Assembly: GCA_021823825.1 (NCBI GenBank)
Contig: JAKANJ010000028.1
Location: 1-6,870, forward strand
DNA: 6,870 bases
Reading direction: 5' to 3'
Source of the DNA: a bacterium
Lineage (GTDB): Bacteria > Patescibacteriota > Minisyncoccia > Phycocordibacterales > UBA1550
In this document: piece by piece, positions 1-6,451 of the stretch
Layout: every line of letters begins with the position of its first letter
How positions within the stretch are numbered: position 1 is the first letter of the stretch
Position numbers and translations under genes: made by a program
Notes under the pieces: model-generated
Database searches by the model: none
What the model was told of the DNA's origin: nothing
What the model saw: the letters and a program-made list of their open reading frames with translations, nothing else

Positions 1-12
1 GTAAGCATAGCT

Positions 13-18
13 TATAAA
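13..18 (+). promoter_or_regulatory. Possible -10 box before the first gene
   Basis: TATAAA lies 24 bp upstream of the start codon at 43 and could be a -10 hexamer. The matching -35 would fall outside the window, so this cannot be confirmed. The gene could equally be cotranscribed with something to the left. Confidence 0.25.
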
Positions 19-30
19 CAAATATACCTT

Positions 31-37
31 GAGGAGG
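31..37 (+). promoter_or_regulatory. Strong ribosome binding site
   Basis: GAGGAGG followed by a 5-nt spacer (TTACC) and ATG at 43. It is close to the ideal anti-16S complement and decides in favour of the start at 43 over the in-frame ATG at 73. Confidence 0.8.
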
Positions 38-42
38 TTACC

Positions 43-408
43 ATGCTACGAGTTCGCTTAAACCTCAAAAAAATGGTTCAAGTGATATTTACCGCCACCG
101 CCGAGGAGCTCTCCTTGCCGCGGTTTGCTGGCTCTGACGAGCCCGAAGTTGATAAAGTAATACGCGCACTTGAAGGGCAATTTGGCGCGCCATCAACGCC
201 AGAGGGTACCGAAGGCAGTTTAAAAGACCAGCTTCTCGTTTTTTCAAGTTCATTTATGAGGCTTCTCAACGCTGCACGAATTGATAGCTCCAGCCACTTT
301 TTCATTCAAGAAGACAACAAATTTATTGCGATCCTGACCATGACACCCGATGATGCAAAACTTCTTGAAACGTGGTTCAGAAATTTGACCGACGCGTCGG
401 AAGGATAA
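43..408 (+). CDS. Hypothetical protein, 121 aa, soluble
   Basis: I do not recognise this protein. It has a strong ribosome binding site at the correct distance, ends in TAA and is followed at once by a terminator, so it is very probably a real, separately transcribed or operon-terminal gene. The product has a short basic N-terminus (RVRLNLKK) followed by a mostly acidic body, no cysteine, no signal peptide and no membrane segment. A Pro/Gly-rich linker around residues 48-59 separates two parts. The second half (about 60-117) looks like helix, then two beta strands around HFFIQEDNKFIAILTM, then a helix ending in LLETWF, suggesting a small alpha/beta fold. It converges on the peroxiredoxin gene with a 59-bp gap. 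If the second Met (residue 11) were used the protein would be 111 aa, but the ribosome binding site argues against this. No function is proposed. Confidence 0.8.
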   Translation: MLRVRLNLKKMVQVIFTATAEELSLPRFAGSDEPEVDKVIRALEGQFGAPSTPEGTEGSLKDQLLVFSSSFMRLLNAARIDSSSHFFIQEDNKFIAILTMTPDDAKLLETWFRNLTDASEG

Positions 409-415
409 GAAAACC

Positions 416-443
416 AAAAGGCGACCACAACGGTCGCCTTTTT
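416..443. terminator. Bidirectional intrinsic terminator
   Basis: The inverted repeat GGCGACC (420-426) and GGTCGCC (432-438) with loop ACAAC is flanked by AAAA on the left and TTTTT on the right. The stem can extend through A/T pairs. The U tract works for the + gene ending at 408, and the A tract becomes a U tract for the - peroxiredoxin gene ending at 468. One hairpin therefore separates two convergent genes. Confidence 0.9.
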
Positions 444-467
444 CTTTTTATAAAGTTAGTTCTTCAG

Positions 468-1088
468 TTAGATTTTGCCAACCAAATCAAGCCCTGGCTT
501 CAAGGTATCATCACCTGGCTCCCAACTAGCAGGACAAACATTTCCGCCATGCTCACGCACAAATTTTGCTGCCTGGAGCTTGCGGAGGAGCTCTTTGGCA
601 TTCCTGCCTACGCTATTGTCGTTTACTTCAGTAATACGCAAAACCCCGTCTGGGTCTATAACAAAAGTTCCGCGCAAAGAAAGCCCCTCCTCGGGAATAA
701 ACGTTCCAAAAATCTTTGAGAGCTCATGGCGAGAATCTGAAAGCATCGGAAAGTTTACCTTTTTAATTGCTTCTGAAGTGTCGTGCCATGCCTTGTGCAC
801 AAAAACCGTATCCGTTGAAACCGAAAGCACCTCGGCGCCAAGCTTCTGGAATTCTGCATAATGTTCTGCCATTTCCTCAAGCTCGGTTGGGCAGACAAAC
901 GTAAAGTCAGCAGGATAAAAGAAAAGAATAAGCCATTTTCCACGGTAGGTCGAAAGCTTAATTTTTTCAATTTCCTCTTTGTGGTACGCATCCACTTCTA
1001 TATCTGGAATCTCCTGGCCAATCCTTGCAAACAGGGAATCTTCTTTCTCCGCACAGCAACAACAATTGTTTGAATTTGTACTTTTCAT
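468..1088 (-). CDS. ahpC: Peroxiredoxin, AhpC-type typical 2-Cys
   Basis: This is a cytosolic thiol peroxidase that reduces hydrogen peroxide and organic hydroperoxides. The 206-aa product matches AhpC from end to end. The peroxidatic motif PxxxTxxC is at residues 59-66 (Cys66, in FYPADFTFVCPTE). The partner active-site Arg is probably Arg139 in LRGTF. The resolving cysteine is Cys185 in NVCPASW, and the C-terminal tail ends DLVGKI as in classical AhpC, implying the usual decamer-forming, overoxidation-sensitive architecture. It is about 20 residues longer than E. coli AhpC because of an N-terminal extension holding four consecutive cysteines (9-12), which is not part of the family core. No AhpF or other reductase is visible nearby, so the electron donor is unknown. 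ATG at 1088 is the only Met before the fold begins. No Shine-Dalgarno precedes it; a possible extended -10 lies directly upstream. It is divergent from miaA across 21 bp and convergent with the 43-408 gene. Confidence 0.95.
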   Translation of the reverse strand: MKSTNSNNCCCCAEKEDSLFARIGQEIPDIEVDAYHKEEIEKIKLSTYRGKWLILFFYPADFTFVCPTELEEMAEHYAEFQKLGAEVLSVSTDTVFVHKAWHDTSEAIKKVNFPMLSDSRHELSKIFGTFIPEEGLSLRGTFVIDPDGVLRITEVNDNSVGRNAKELLRKLQAAKFVREHGGNVCPASWEPGDDTLKPGLDLVGKI

Positions 1089-1095
1089 AATGAAG

Positions 1096-1101
1096 TATAA
1101 T
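1096..1101 (+). promoter_or_regulatory. Candidate -10 box of miaA (leaderless)
   Basis: A perfect TATAAT ends 8 bp before the miaA ATG at 1110, so the expected transcription start lies within a base or two of the start codon. No Shine-Dalgarno is present. A good -35 at the ideal spacing is missing (nearest TTGAAT at 1070-1075 with 20 bp spacing, TTGTAC at 1076-1081 with 14 bp). It overlaps the candidate ahpC -10 on the other strand. Confidence 0.5.
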
Positions 1102-1107
1102 ATAACA
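1099..1107 (-). promoter_or_regulatory. Candidate extended -10 promoter of ahpC
   Basis: Read on the minus strand, 1107-1099 is TGT followed by TATATT, an extended -10 (TGnTATAAT-like) that can work without a good -35. Transcription would start about 7 nt further on, near 1092, giving only a few bases before the ATG at 1088. TATACT at 1099-1094 is a second possible -10. No ribosome binding site exists in this gap, in keeping with a near-leaderless mRNA. Confidence 0.45.
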
Positions 1108-1109
1108 AA

Positions 1110-2010
1110 ATGCCCAGAAAACCTAAACTGATTGCCATTGTGGGACCAACCTCCTCTGGAAAAACTGATTTATCTATTGCCGTTGCTCGGCTCATTAATG
1201 GTGAGATTATTTCAACAGATTCTCGGCAGATCTATCGAGAACTCAATATTGGAACCGGAAAAGTCACTAAAAAAGAGATGCATGGTGTCCCCCACCACCT
1301 ACTCAACATTGCCAACGCAAAACGCACAATATCAGTGGCTCAATACCAGCGACTCGCAAAAAAAGCTATTCAAAATATTCTCAAAAAGAATAAAACACCT
1401 ATCCTCTGTGGAGGCACTGGTCTTTATGTCGATTCCATTCTCACTAATCAGTCCTTCCCTGCTGTTCCACCAAATACTAAACTTCGCAAAGTTCTAGCAA
1501 AACTTTCAGCTACAGAACTTTTCAATAGATTAAACAAGATTGACCCCGCACGTGCAAAAACAATTGATGCAAAAAATCCTCATCGTCTCATACGTGCAAT
1601 TGAAATAGCGACCGCGCTCGGTAGTGTTCCCCTATTAAAACCTGCTGAGCCAGAGTACGAAAGTCTCATCATTGGGCTTACTCTTTCGCGCGAGGAACTG
1701 CAACTTCGTATTCATAAACGACTTATGATTCGTTTACGACGTGGTATGGTCGCAGAAGCGAGAAATCTTCACGCAAAAGGACTTTCATGGAAACGCATGG
1801 AGGCCCTTGGTCTAGATTATCGTTACCTAGCACAATTCCTTCAGGGGAAAATCAAAAAAAAACGAGATGACCCATCGTATTGAAAAAGAAAATTGGTTGT
1901 ACGCAAAACGACAAATGGTTTGGTTTAAGAGAAATAAAAATATTTTATGGTTCAGCCCCAAAGAAAGTAAAAAAATACTTACATTGGCTAAAAATTTTAT
2001 AACAAAATAA
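1110..2010 (+). CDS. miaA: tRNA dimethylallyltransferase, frame broken at a poly-A run
   Basis: MiaA transfers a dimethylallyl group to N6 of A37 in tRNAs that read UNN codons, the first step to i6A/ms2i6A. Visible hallmarks are the P-loop GPTSSGKT (residues 12-19), DSRQIYR (37-43), GGTGLYVD (101-108), NPHRLIRAIEI (156-166) and GLDYRYL (234-240). As written, the frame runs to a TGA at 1881-1883 (257 aa) and loses the conserved C-terminus. That C-terminus is intact in the +1 frame from about 1855 to TAA at 2008-2010, reading NEMTHRIEKENWLYAKRQ and then MVWF, the expected MiaA YAKRQ segment. The switch falls on nine A's (1854-1862). With eight A's the gene would encode 299 aa, the family's normal length. 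It is therefore a one-base insertion, a sequencing error or a slippage-tolerant gene. It has no ribosome binding site and may be leaderless. DSRQ instead of the common DSMQ is a feature I associate with Parcubacteria, from memory. Confidence 0.92.
1854..1862 (+). other. A9 homopolymer, site of the miaA frame break
   Basis: Nine consecutive A's follow the GKI codons (ending at 1853). Upstream codons are in frame 0, while the conserved MiaA C-terminus is in the +1 frame. Removal of one A joins them exactly as GKI-KKNEM. This places the disruption at the run to within a few bases. Confidence 0.9.
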
Positions 2011-2035
2011 TAAAAGGGGCGATTTCTCGCCCCTT
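2001..2035 (-). terminator. Intrinsic terminator of the left M3 peptidase gene
   Basis: Read on the minus strand, a 9-bp perfect stem AAGGGGCGA / TCGCCCCTT (2035-2014) closes a GAAA tetraloop and is followed by TTATTATTTTG (2013-2003), which overlaps the miaA stop codon. On + the same hairpin has only two T's after it, so it serves the minus gene best. For miaA a second small hairpin, CCCA-ATG-TGGG (2038-2048), is followed by ATTTTT and might act on +, but it is weak. Confidence 0.8.
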
Positions 2036-2053
2036 AGCCCAATGTGGGTATTT

Positions 2054-4111
2054 TTACTTTATAAAACCGTACCAGCGCAAGAGAGACTCAACGCTTGGTG
2101 CTCGCCCCCGGAAAGCAATGAAGCTGTCCATGAAAGGGCGAGAGCCACCGCGCGAAAGTACTTCGTGGCGGAATTTCTCACCAACACTCCAATCAATCCT
2201 CCCGTTGCTTTTAATGAACATTGCGTACGCATCAGCTGCAAGCACATTTGACCACAGGTAGCCATAGTAGCCTGAATCATAGCCACCAAGGTTACTGAAG
2301 CAGTGTTCAAAAGATTCAGCTTGGCGGACCCAACGCGGCAACGGAAGAGGCTGCAACGCACTATTCACCTCTCGGTGAAGAGCATAGGCAGACCGCACCC
2401 TAGACGGCGTGTACTCCAAATGTAGCCGAAAATCGAGAAGGCTCAGCTCAAGCTGATCAAGAAAAGAGATCCCCATTCCAAATTTTTGCGACGCACGCAT
2501 CTTTTGGAATAACTTAATCGAGAGCTTTCTTCCTGTTTCGTGATGCTTTGAAATAAGGTTAATGACTTCGCGCTCGCAACAAAGAAACTCCATAAATTGG
2601 CTGGGCAGTTCATACCCATCCTCAGGAATTCCTTTCATTCCTGAAACACCTGCCACTCGAGCTTCCGTAAGCAACAAGTGAAGGCTGTGGCCAAACTCAT
2701 GGAATAAATTTGTAACAAGCTCAAACGGAAGAAGTGATATTACCCCCTTTAATTGTGGCGTGAAATCACTGATGATATAAGCAATCGGCAACTGGATGCT
2801 TCCGTCCTTAAGTTCACGTCGTGCAACAGCCATCTCCATCCATTGGCCACCACTTTTTTCGCCAGGACGCTCAAATAAATCAAGGTACAATCCGCCGATA
2901 AGTTTTCCTTCTCGAGAAAAAACATTGTAGAGCTTTACATCGGGATGCCAGAGTTTTAGTCGCCTGCGCTTTTTGAACGTAATCCCGTAAAGACGCGTTG
3001 CGACAGAAAACATACCCTTCAAAACATGATTAACAGGAAAGTAATCGGTAAGCTTATCCTCAGAAATAGCAAATTTTTCTTGCTTCACTCGCTCAAGATA
3101 ATACTGGATATCCCAAACCTGGAGTTTCTTCACTCCATCATGTTTTTTTGCGTACGCTGCAAGCACTTTGTACTCGCGAGCCGCGGTCTTTTTTGCTTTC
3201 AGTGCAAGTGCACCTAGAAAATCCATTACCTCCGTGGTCGATCTAACCATTTTTCTTTGAAGGGCCAGCTCGGCGTAATTTGAGAAACCAAGCAGCTTGG
3301 CTTTTTTGTGACGAAGTGCTCGAATCTTTTTGATAATCGGGCCATTGTCAAACTTGCCTGCATTTGGACCCTGGTTTGAAGCAAGCGTAGTAGCTGCCTC
3401 GTAAAACTCACGACGAAGGTTCCGGTTCTTTGCATTCGCCATTACCAATGCATGCGTTGAGTCACGAAATGAAAACAAGTAACCTTCGTGGCCGGCAGCT
3501 TGTGCAGCCTCCTGTGCCAACTTCAGTTGATAATCAAGAAGCCCATCAAGCATGCTCACGTCTGTTACAAGTCTTGACCAAGCGCTGGTCGCATCTGCAA
3601 GATTGCACCCAAATTTCTCCTCGAGTGCACTAAGCTCTGCAGATACTTGCTTAAAGAGTTTTTTCTCCCTTGGCGGCAATTCAACACCAGTCAAAAAAGC
3701 CCCCGCAATCGTATTTCTAATTGAGGATTGCTGTTCAGCGTTTAGCCTCGACCACTCTTCTCCTTCAGCAATGCTTTTGTACGCAGCATAAAGTTCTTGG
3801 TTTTGAAGAAGTTCAGAACCGTAGAGATACAGTTTTCTCATACAACGACGATATACATTGCGTGTAGCTGCACGAATAGTTTGGTCCCGAGGCGTCATTG
3901 TGTCAGCCATGAGGTCATACGGCAAACGCAATTTATGCAATTCATCTGCCAGATCGTCCAGCGGTGCAACCAGATTCTCCCACGTATAGGGAGGGTCTCG
4001 CCTCAAAAGAGCAGCAATGCGAGAACGTTGTCGCCTAAGCATTGCGTCGAGTCTTTTTTCAAATTTCTTGATATTGAGCGTCTTCCATGGATAGATCACC
4101 AAACCTTCCAT
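2054..4111 (-). CDS. M3-family zinc oligopeptidase, copy A
   Basis: This is a cytosolic metallopeptidase of the thimet oligopeptidase / oligopeptidase A type, expected to cleave short peptides in protein turnover. From the chosen start it is 685 aa, the normal length for the family. Zinc motif HEFGH lies at residues 471-475. The third ligand is Glu501 in the GxxxDxxE pattern (GIPEDGYELPSQ), 26 residues on, the spacing seen in E. coli OpdA. The substrate-binding Tyr/Gly segment GGYDSGYYGYLW is at about 609-620, and the C-terminal LSRGGSRPFMDSF and LLRWYGFIK blocks are typical. The N-terminal half is the helical lid domain. No signal peptide is visible. An ATG 24 nt upstream (4135) is in frame, but ATG 4111 has GGAGG five bases before it and matches the start of copy B (EKLVVYPWK against EGLVIYPWK). 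It is transcribed alone, with its own promoter and terminator, downstream of its paralogue. All catalytic residues are present. Confidence 0.93.
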   Translation of the reverse strand: MEGLVIYPWKTLNIKKFEKRLDAMLRRQRSRIAALLRRDPPYTWENLVAPLDDLADELHKLRLPYDLMADTMTPRDQTIRAATRNVYRRCMRKLYLYGSELLQNQELYAAYKSIAEGEEWSRLNAEQQSSIRNTIAGAFLTGVELPPREKKLFKQVSAELSALEEKFGCNLADATSAWSRLVTDVSMLDGLLDYQLKLAQEAAQAAGHEGYLFSFRDSTHALVMANAKNRNLRREFYEAATTLASNQGPNAGKFDNGPIIKKIRALRHKKAKLLGFSNYAELALQRKMVRSTTEVMDFLGALALKAKKTAAREYKVLAAYAKKHDGVKKLQVWDIQYYLERVKQEKFAISEDKLTDYFPVNHVLKGMFSVATRLYGITFKKRRRLKLWHPDVKLYNVFSREGKLIGGLYLDLFERPGEKSGGQWMEMAVARRELKDGSIQLPIAYIISDFTPQLKGVISLLPFELVTNLFHEFGHSLHLLLTEARVAGVSGMKGIPEDGYELPSQFMEFLCCEREVINLISKHHETGRKLSIKLFQKMRASQKFGMGISFLDQLELSLLDFRLHLEYTPSRVRSAYALHREVNSALQPLPLPRWVRQAESFEHCFSNLGGYDSGYYGYLWSNVLAADAYAMFIKSNGRIDWSVGEKFRHEVLSRGGSRPFMDSFIAFRGRAPSVESLLRWYGFIK

Positions 4112-4114
4112 AAA

Positions 4115-4123
4115 CACCTCCCT
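4115..4123 (-). promoter_or_regulatory. Ribosome binding site deciding the copy A start
   Basis: AGGGAGGTG on the minus strand, with GGAGG at 4121-4117 and a 5-nt spacer (TGTTT) to ATG at 4111. No comparable site precedes the in-frame ATG at 4135, so the gene begins at 4111. Confidence 0.85.
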
Positions 4124-4150
4124 TTGGGGTTTCAATGAACTTTTTGACAG

Positions 4151-4167
4151 TAGCTGCTTATCAGCTA
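4151..4167 (-). other. Small hairpin in the 5' leader of copy A
   Basis: A perfect inverted repeat TAGCTG (4151-4156) and CAGCTA (4162-4167) with a 5-nt loop lies between the predicted transcription start (about 4183) and the ribosome binding site. It has no U tract, so it is not a terminator. The leader of copy B has no counterpart. Its role is unknown and it may be chance. Confidence 0.35.
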
Positions 4168-4189
4168 AAGCAAGTATTTATCTTATTAC

Positions 4190-4218
4190 AGCCTACGTTA
4201 AGCAGAGAAAATGTCAAC
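4190..4218 (-). promoter_or_regulatory. Promoter of copy A within 29-bp repeat, copy 1
   Basis: On the minus strand a perfect -35 TTGACA (4217-4212), a 16-bp spacer and TAGGCT (4195-4190) form a promoter. The -10 matches TATAAT only at the three most conserved positions (1, 2 and 6). The 29-bp sequence is identical to 6408-6436 and its ends coincide almost exactly with the promoter limits. Its end lies 79 bases from the copy A start codon. Confidence 0.7.
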
Positions 4219-4224
4219 GAATAA

Positions 4225-4254
4225 ATAAAAAAGGAGGATGATTTCTCACCCTCC
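4225..4254 (-). terminator. Intrinsic terminator of the right M3 peptidase gene
   Basis: On the minus strand GGAGGGTGA (4254-4246), loop GAAA, then TCATCCTCC (4241-4233) form a 9-bp stem with one G-U wobble, followed by TTTTTTATTT. It lies 23 bp after the copy B stop and about 15 bp before the -35 of copy A, so the two paralogues are separate transcription units. On + the wobble becomes an A-C mismatch and there is no T run, so it points one way. Confidence 0.85.
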
Positions 4255-4276
4255 CCAACAACACAAAATCTTGTAA

Positions 4277-6331
4277 TTACTCTATAAAGCCGTATTGACG
4301 CAAAAGCGGCTCAATGCTCGGTTTCCGTCCACGAAAAGCTACATAGCTATCCATAAACGGTCTTGAACCGCCGCGAGAAAGAAGTTCACGTTGGAAAATT
4401 TCCCCAACACTCCAATCTATTTTTTTATCTTTGAGGAAAGCCTCAAACGCATCAACCGCGAGTACGTTTGCCCACAGGTAGCTATAATACCCAGCATCAT
4501 AGCCGCCACAAAATGGGTGTGTAAAGCTCTCTGGCGCCCACGGAAGATATGCTGCGGACACCGGAAGCGAAAACTCAAAAATCTCGCGATAAAGTTGCTC
4601 AACGCGCGATCCCCGCAGAGGGTCGTGTTCCAAATGAAGTCTGAAATCGAAGATGCTTCGAGACGCCAGCCAGACAATTAAATGCCCGAGTCCAAACGTG
4701 CGAGAAGCACAAACTTTTTCAAACAATCCATCGGGAATTTTTTCACCTGTTTTGTAATGACGCGCAAGAAGATCAATCCCTTCACGCGTCCACAAAAAAT
4801 TCTCCATGAATTGACTTGGGAGCTCAATTCCATCCTGTGGAATACCATTCGTTCCTGAAACGTCACTGTCAACCTGTGTAGTTAAGAGCAGGTTCAGATT
4901 GTGTCCAAGTTCATGGAGTGAGCTTTCGACATCACTCAGAGAAAGAAGCGATGGCCTATCGCCGGCTGCTGGCATAAAATTTAACACCCAGAGCCCTACA
5001 GGAAGCTGAATGCTTCCATCGCTCTGCAAACGGCGCGTCACCATTTCATTCATCCAACCGCCACCGTTCTTTTCTCCTGGACGTTCGTACAGATCCGTAC
5101 AAAGGCCTCCAATGACTCTTCCCTCTTTGTCATGCACTTCAAAAAATTTTGCATCTGGATGCCAGAGCACAACATCGCTTCGTTCAATAAACGTTATGCC
5201 ATAGAGTCGTTTTGCAATAGCGAATACCCCAGAAACAACTTGTGTTGCAGGAAAATATTCCGCTAGTACTTCGTGCGAGAAAGCGTACTTCTCCTCTTTA
5301 ACCAGTTCCAAGTAGTAATCTATATCCCATGCTTCAATAGCCTCAACTCCATCATGCTCCTTCGCATATTGAGCCAGTGCTTCACGCTCGCGAATAGCTG
5401 ACGGCAACGCCCGCGAAATAACTTCATTGAGGAAATCCATAACCTGCGTAGTGCTCTCTGCCATTTCGCCTTCAAGACTCATTGCCGCATAGCTTTGATA
5501 TCCGAGAAGTTTTGCCTGCTCGTATCGAAGATCCATGATTTCATTGATGAGTAGCAAATTATCTCGTTTTCCCGAGACAACACCTCTGGAACTTGCGCGG
5601 TTAATTCTTGCCTCGTAGACCTCCTTGCGGAGCCCTCTGTTCTTTGCGCTCCTAAGCACTGTCTCGTAGGTAGAATCACCAAGAGTGATGAGCCAACCCT
5701 TCTGTTTATGCCTTTCAGCCGCTTTAGAGAGCCCCTCCAAAGTATCAAGAGAGAGGCCATCGAGCAATGTGATATCGGTGATAAGTTTTGACCAAGCCCG
5801 TGGACTTGTTGAGTCCACAACATTATTCTCAAACTTTTTTTGAAGCACCGATAATTTTGTATCGATTTCTCGGTATCGTTTCTTCTCCTCAGTTGGCAAA
5901 CCAACCCCAGACAATCGGAAACCGATAAGGGTGTTTTTTAGTGCCATGCGCTGGGGCGGAGTCAGCTCTAGTGCGTCCGCGTTTTCATCCATCCATTGGT
6001 GCGCAGAAAAAAGAGGTTTGTTTTGCATGAACCACGTTCCGTATTTACTTAACTTTTTTAAGCAACGCTGGAATATTTTGCGCTCCGCTTCGCATACCAC
6101 AACATCCTGGGGAACAGCGACATCACTCAGATGGCTGACGGGAAACCACAACTTGTTCATTTCGTCGTTCATATCATCAAGAGGCTGCAAAAAGTTACTC
6201 CAAGTGTAGGGCGGGCCACAAGCTACAAGTTTTGTAATTTGAACACGCTGGTTTGCGATCATGAGATCAAGCCGTTTCTCAACCTCGGCAATATTGATTT
6301 CTTTCCAAGGGTAAACTACGAGCTTTTCCAC
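4277..6331 (-). CDS. M3-family zinc oligopeptidase, copy B
   Basis: This is the paralogue of the peptidase downstream, with the same expected role in cytosolic peptide cleavage. From a GTG start it is 684 aa. Zinc motif HELGH lies at residues 473-477 and the third ligand is Glu503 in GIPQDGIELPSQ. The substrate-binding GGYDAGYYSYLW segment is at about 609-620 and the C-terminal LSRGGSRPFMDSY and LLRQYGFIE blocks are conserved. Differences from the usual family sequence include HELGHNLN where HEFGHxLH is common, and SDVSGTNG where copy A has AGVSGMKG. An in-frame ATG 57 nt upstream (6388) would add a hydrophobic stretch resembling a signal peptide. However, GTG at 6331 has GGAGG exactly five bases before it and aligns with the start of copy A, so the extension is probably untranslated leader. 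By eye the copies share clearly under two thirds of residues and are most alike in the C-terminal half. It has its own promoter and terminator. Confidence 0.92.
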   Translation of the reverse strand: MEKLVVYPWKEINIAEVEKRLDLMIANQRVQITKLVACGPPYTWSNFLQPLDDMNDEMNKLWFPVSHLSDVAVPQDVVVCEAERKIFQRCLKKLSKYGTWFMQNKPLFSAHQWMDENADALELTPPQRMALKNTLIGFRLSGVGLPTEEKKRYREIDTKLSVLQKKFENNVVDSTSPRAWSKLITDITLLDGLSLDTLEGLSKAAERHKQKGWLITLGDSTYETVLRSAKNRGLRKEVYEARINRASSRGVVSGKRDNLLLINEIMDLRYEQAKLLGYQSYAAMSLEGEMAESTTQVMDFLNEVISRALPSAIREREALAQYAKEHDGVEAIEAWDIDYYLELVKEEKYAFSHEVLAEYFPATQVVSGVFAIAKRLYGITFIERSDVVLWHPDAKFFEVHDKEGRVIGGLCTDLYERPGEKNGGGWMNEMVTRRLQSDGSIQLPVGLWVLNFMPAAGDRPSLLSLSDVESSLHELGHNLNLLLTTQVDSDVSGTNGIPQDGIELPSQFMENFLWTREGIDLLARHYKTGEKIPDGLFEKVCASRTFGLGHLIVWLASRSIFDFRLHLEHDPLRGSRVEQLYREIFEFSLPVSAAYLPWAPESFTHPFCGGYDAGYYSYLWANVLAVDAFEAFLKDKKIDWSVGEIFQRELLSRGGSRPFMDSYVAFRGRKPSIEPLLRQYGFIE

Positions 6332-6335
6332 AAGT

Positions 6336-6341
6336 ACCTCC
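6336..6341 (-). promoter_or_regulatory. Ribosome binding site deciding the GTG start of copy B
   Basis: GGAGGT on the minus strand (6341-6336) leaves a 5-nt gap from GGAGG to GTG at 6331, the same geometry as in copy A. It supports GTG 6331 over the ATG at 6388. Confidence 0.85.
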
Positions 6342-6407
6342 GTCTTTATGCTGTAAATGAACCATAAAACAAGGTCGAGATTGACCATGCTTCCTTTTCC
6401 TTCCCAA

Positions 6408-6436
6408 AGCCTACGTTAAGCAGAGAAAATGTCAAC
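6408..6436 (-). promoter_or_regulatory. Promoter of copy B within 29-bp repeat, copy 2
   Basis: The sequence is identical to 4190-4218: TTGACA (6435-6430), 16 bp, TAGGCT (6413-6408) on the minus strand. It ends 77 bases from the GTG start, nearly the same distance as in copy A. Flanking bases differ on both sides, so the identity stops at the promoter limits. Confidence 0.7.
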
Positions 6437-6451
6437 TAGTAGCATCATTGG

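Noticed and set aside
1867..2010. A separate small gene of 47 codons after miaA
   Set aside because: Its sequence is the conserved C-terminus of MiaA (YAKRQ segment), so it belongs to miaA rather than being an independent gene.
4112..4135. Eight-residue longer copy A starting at ATG 4135
   Set aside because: The ribosome binding site at 4115-4123 lies inside that extension and points to ATG 4111; the paralogue starts at the same place.
3797..4138. Plus-strand 113-codon frame antisense to copy A, and similar long frames opposite ahpC and the peptidases
   Set aside because: No ribosome binding site and no protein-like composition. They lie wholly opposite well-conserved coding sequence and are shadows.
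4144..4149. Plus-strand TTGACA in the peptidase intergenic region
   Set aside because: No -10 at a suitable distance and no plus-strand gene downstream.
6332..6388. Hydrophobic N-terminal extension of copy B that would look like a signal peptide if ATG 6388 were used
   Set aside because: GGAGG with ideal spacing to GTG 6331 and alignment with the copy A start show that these 19 codons are most likely untranslated leader.
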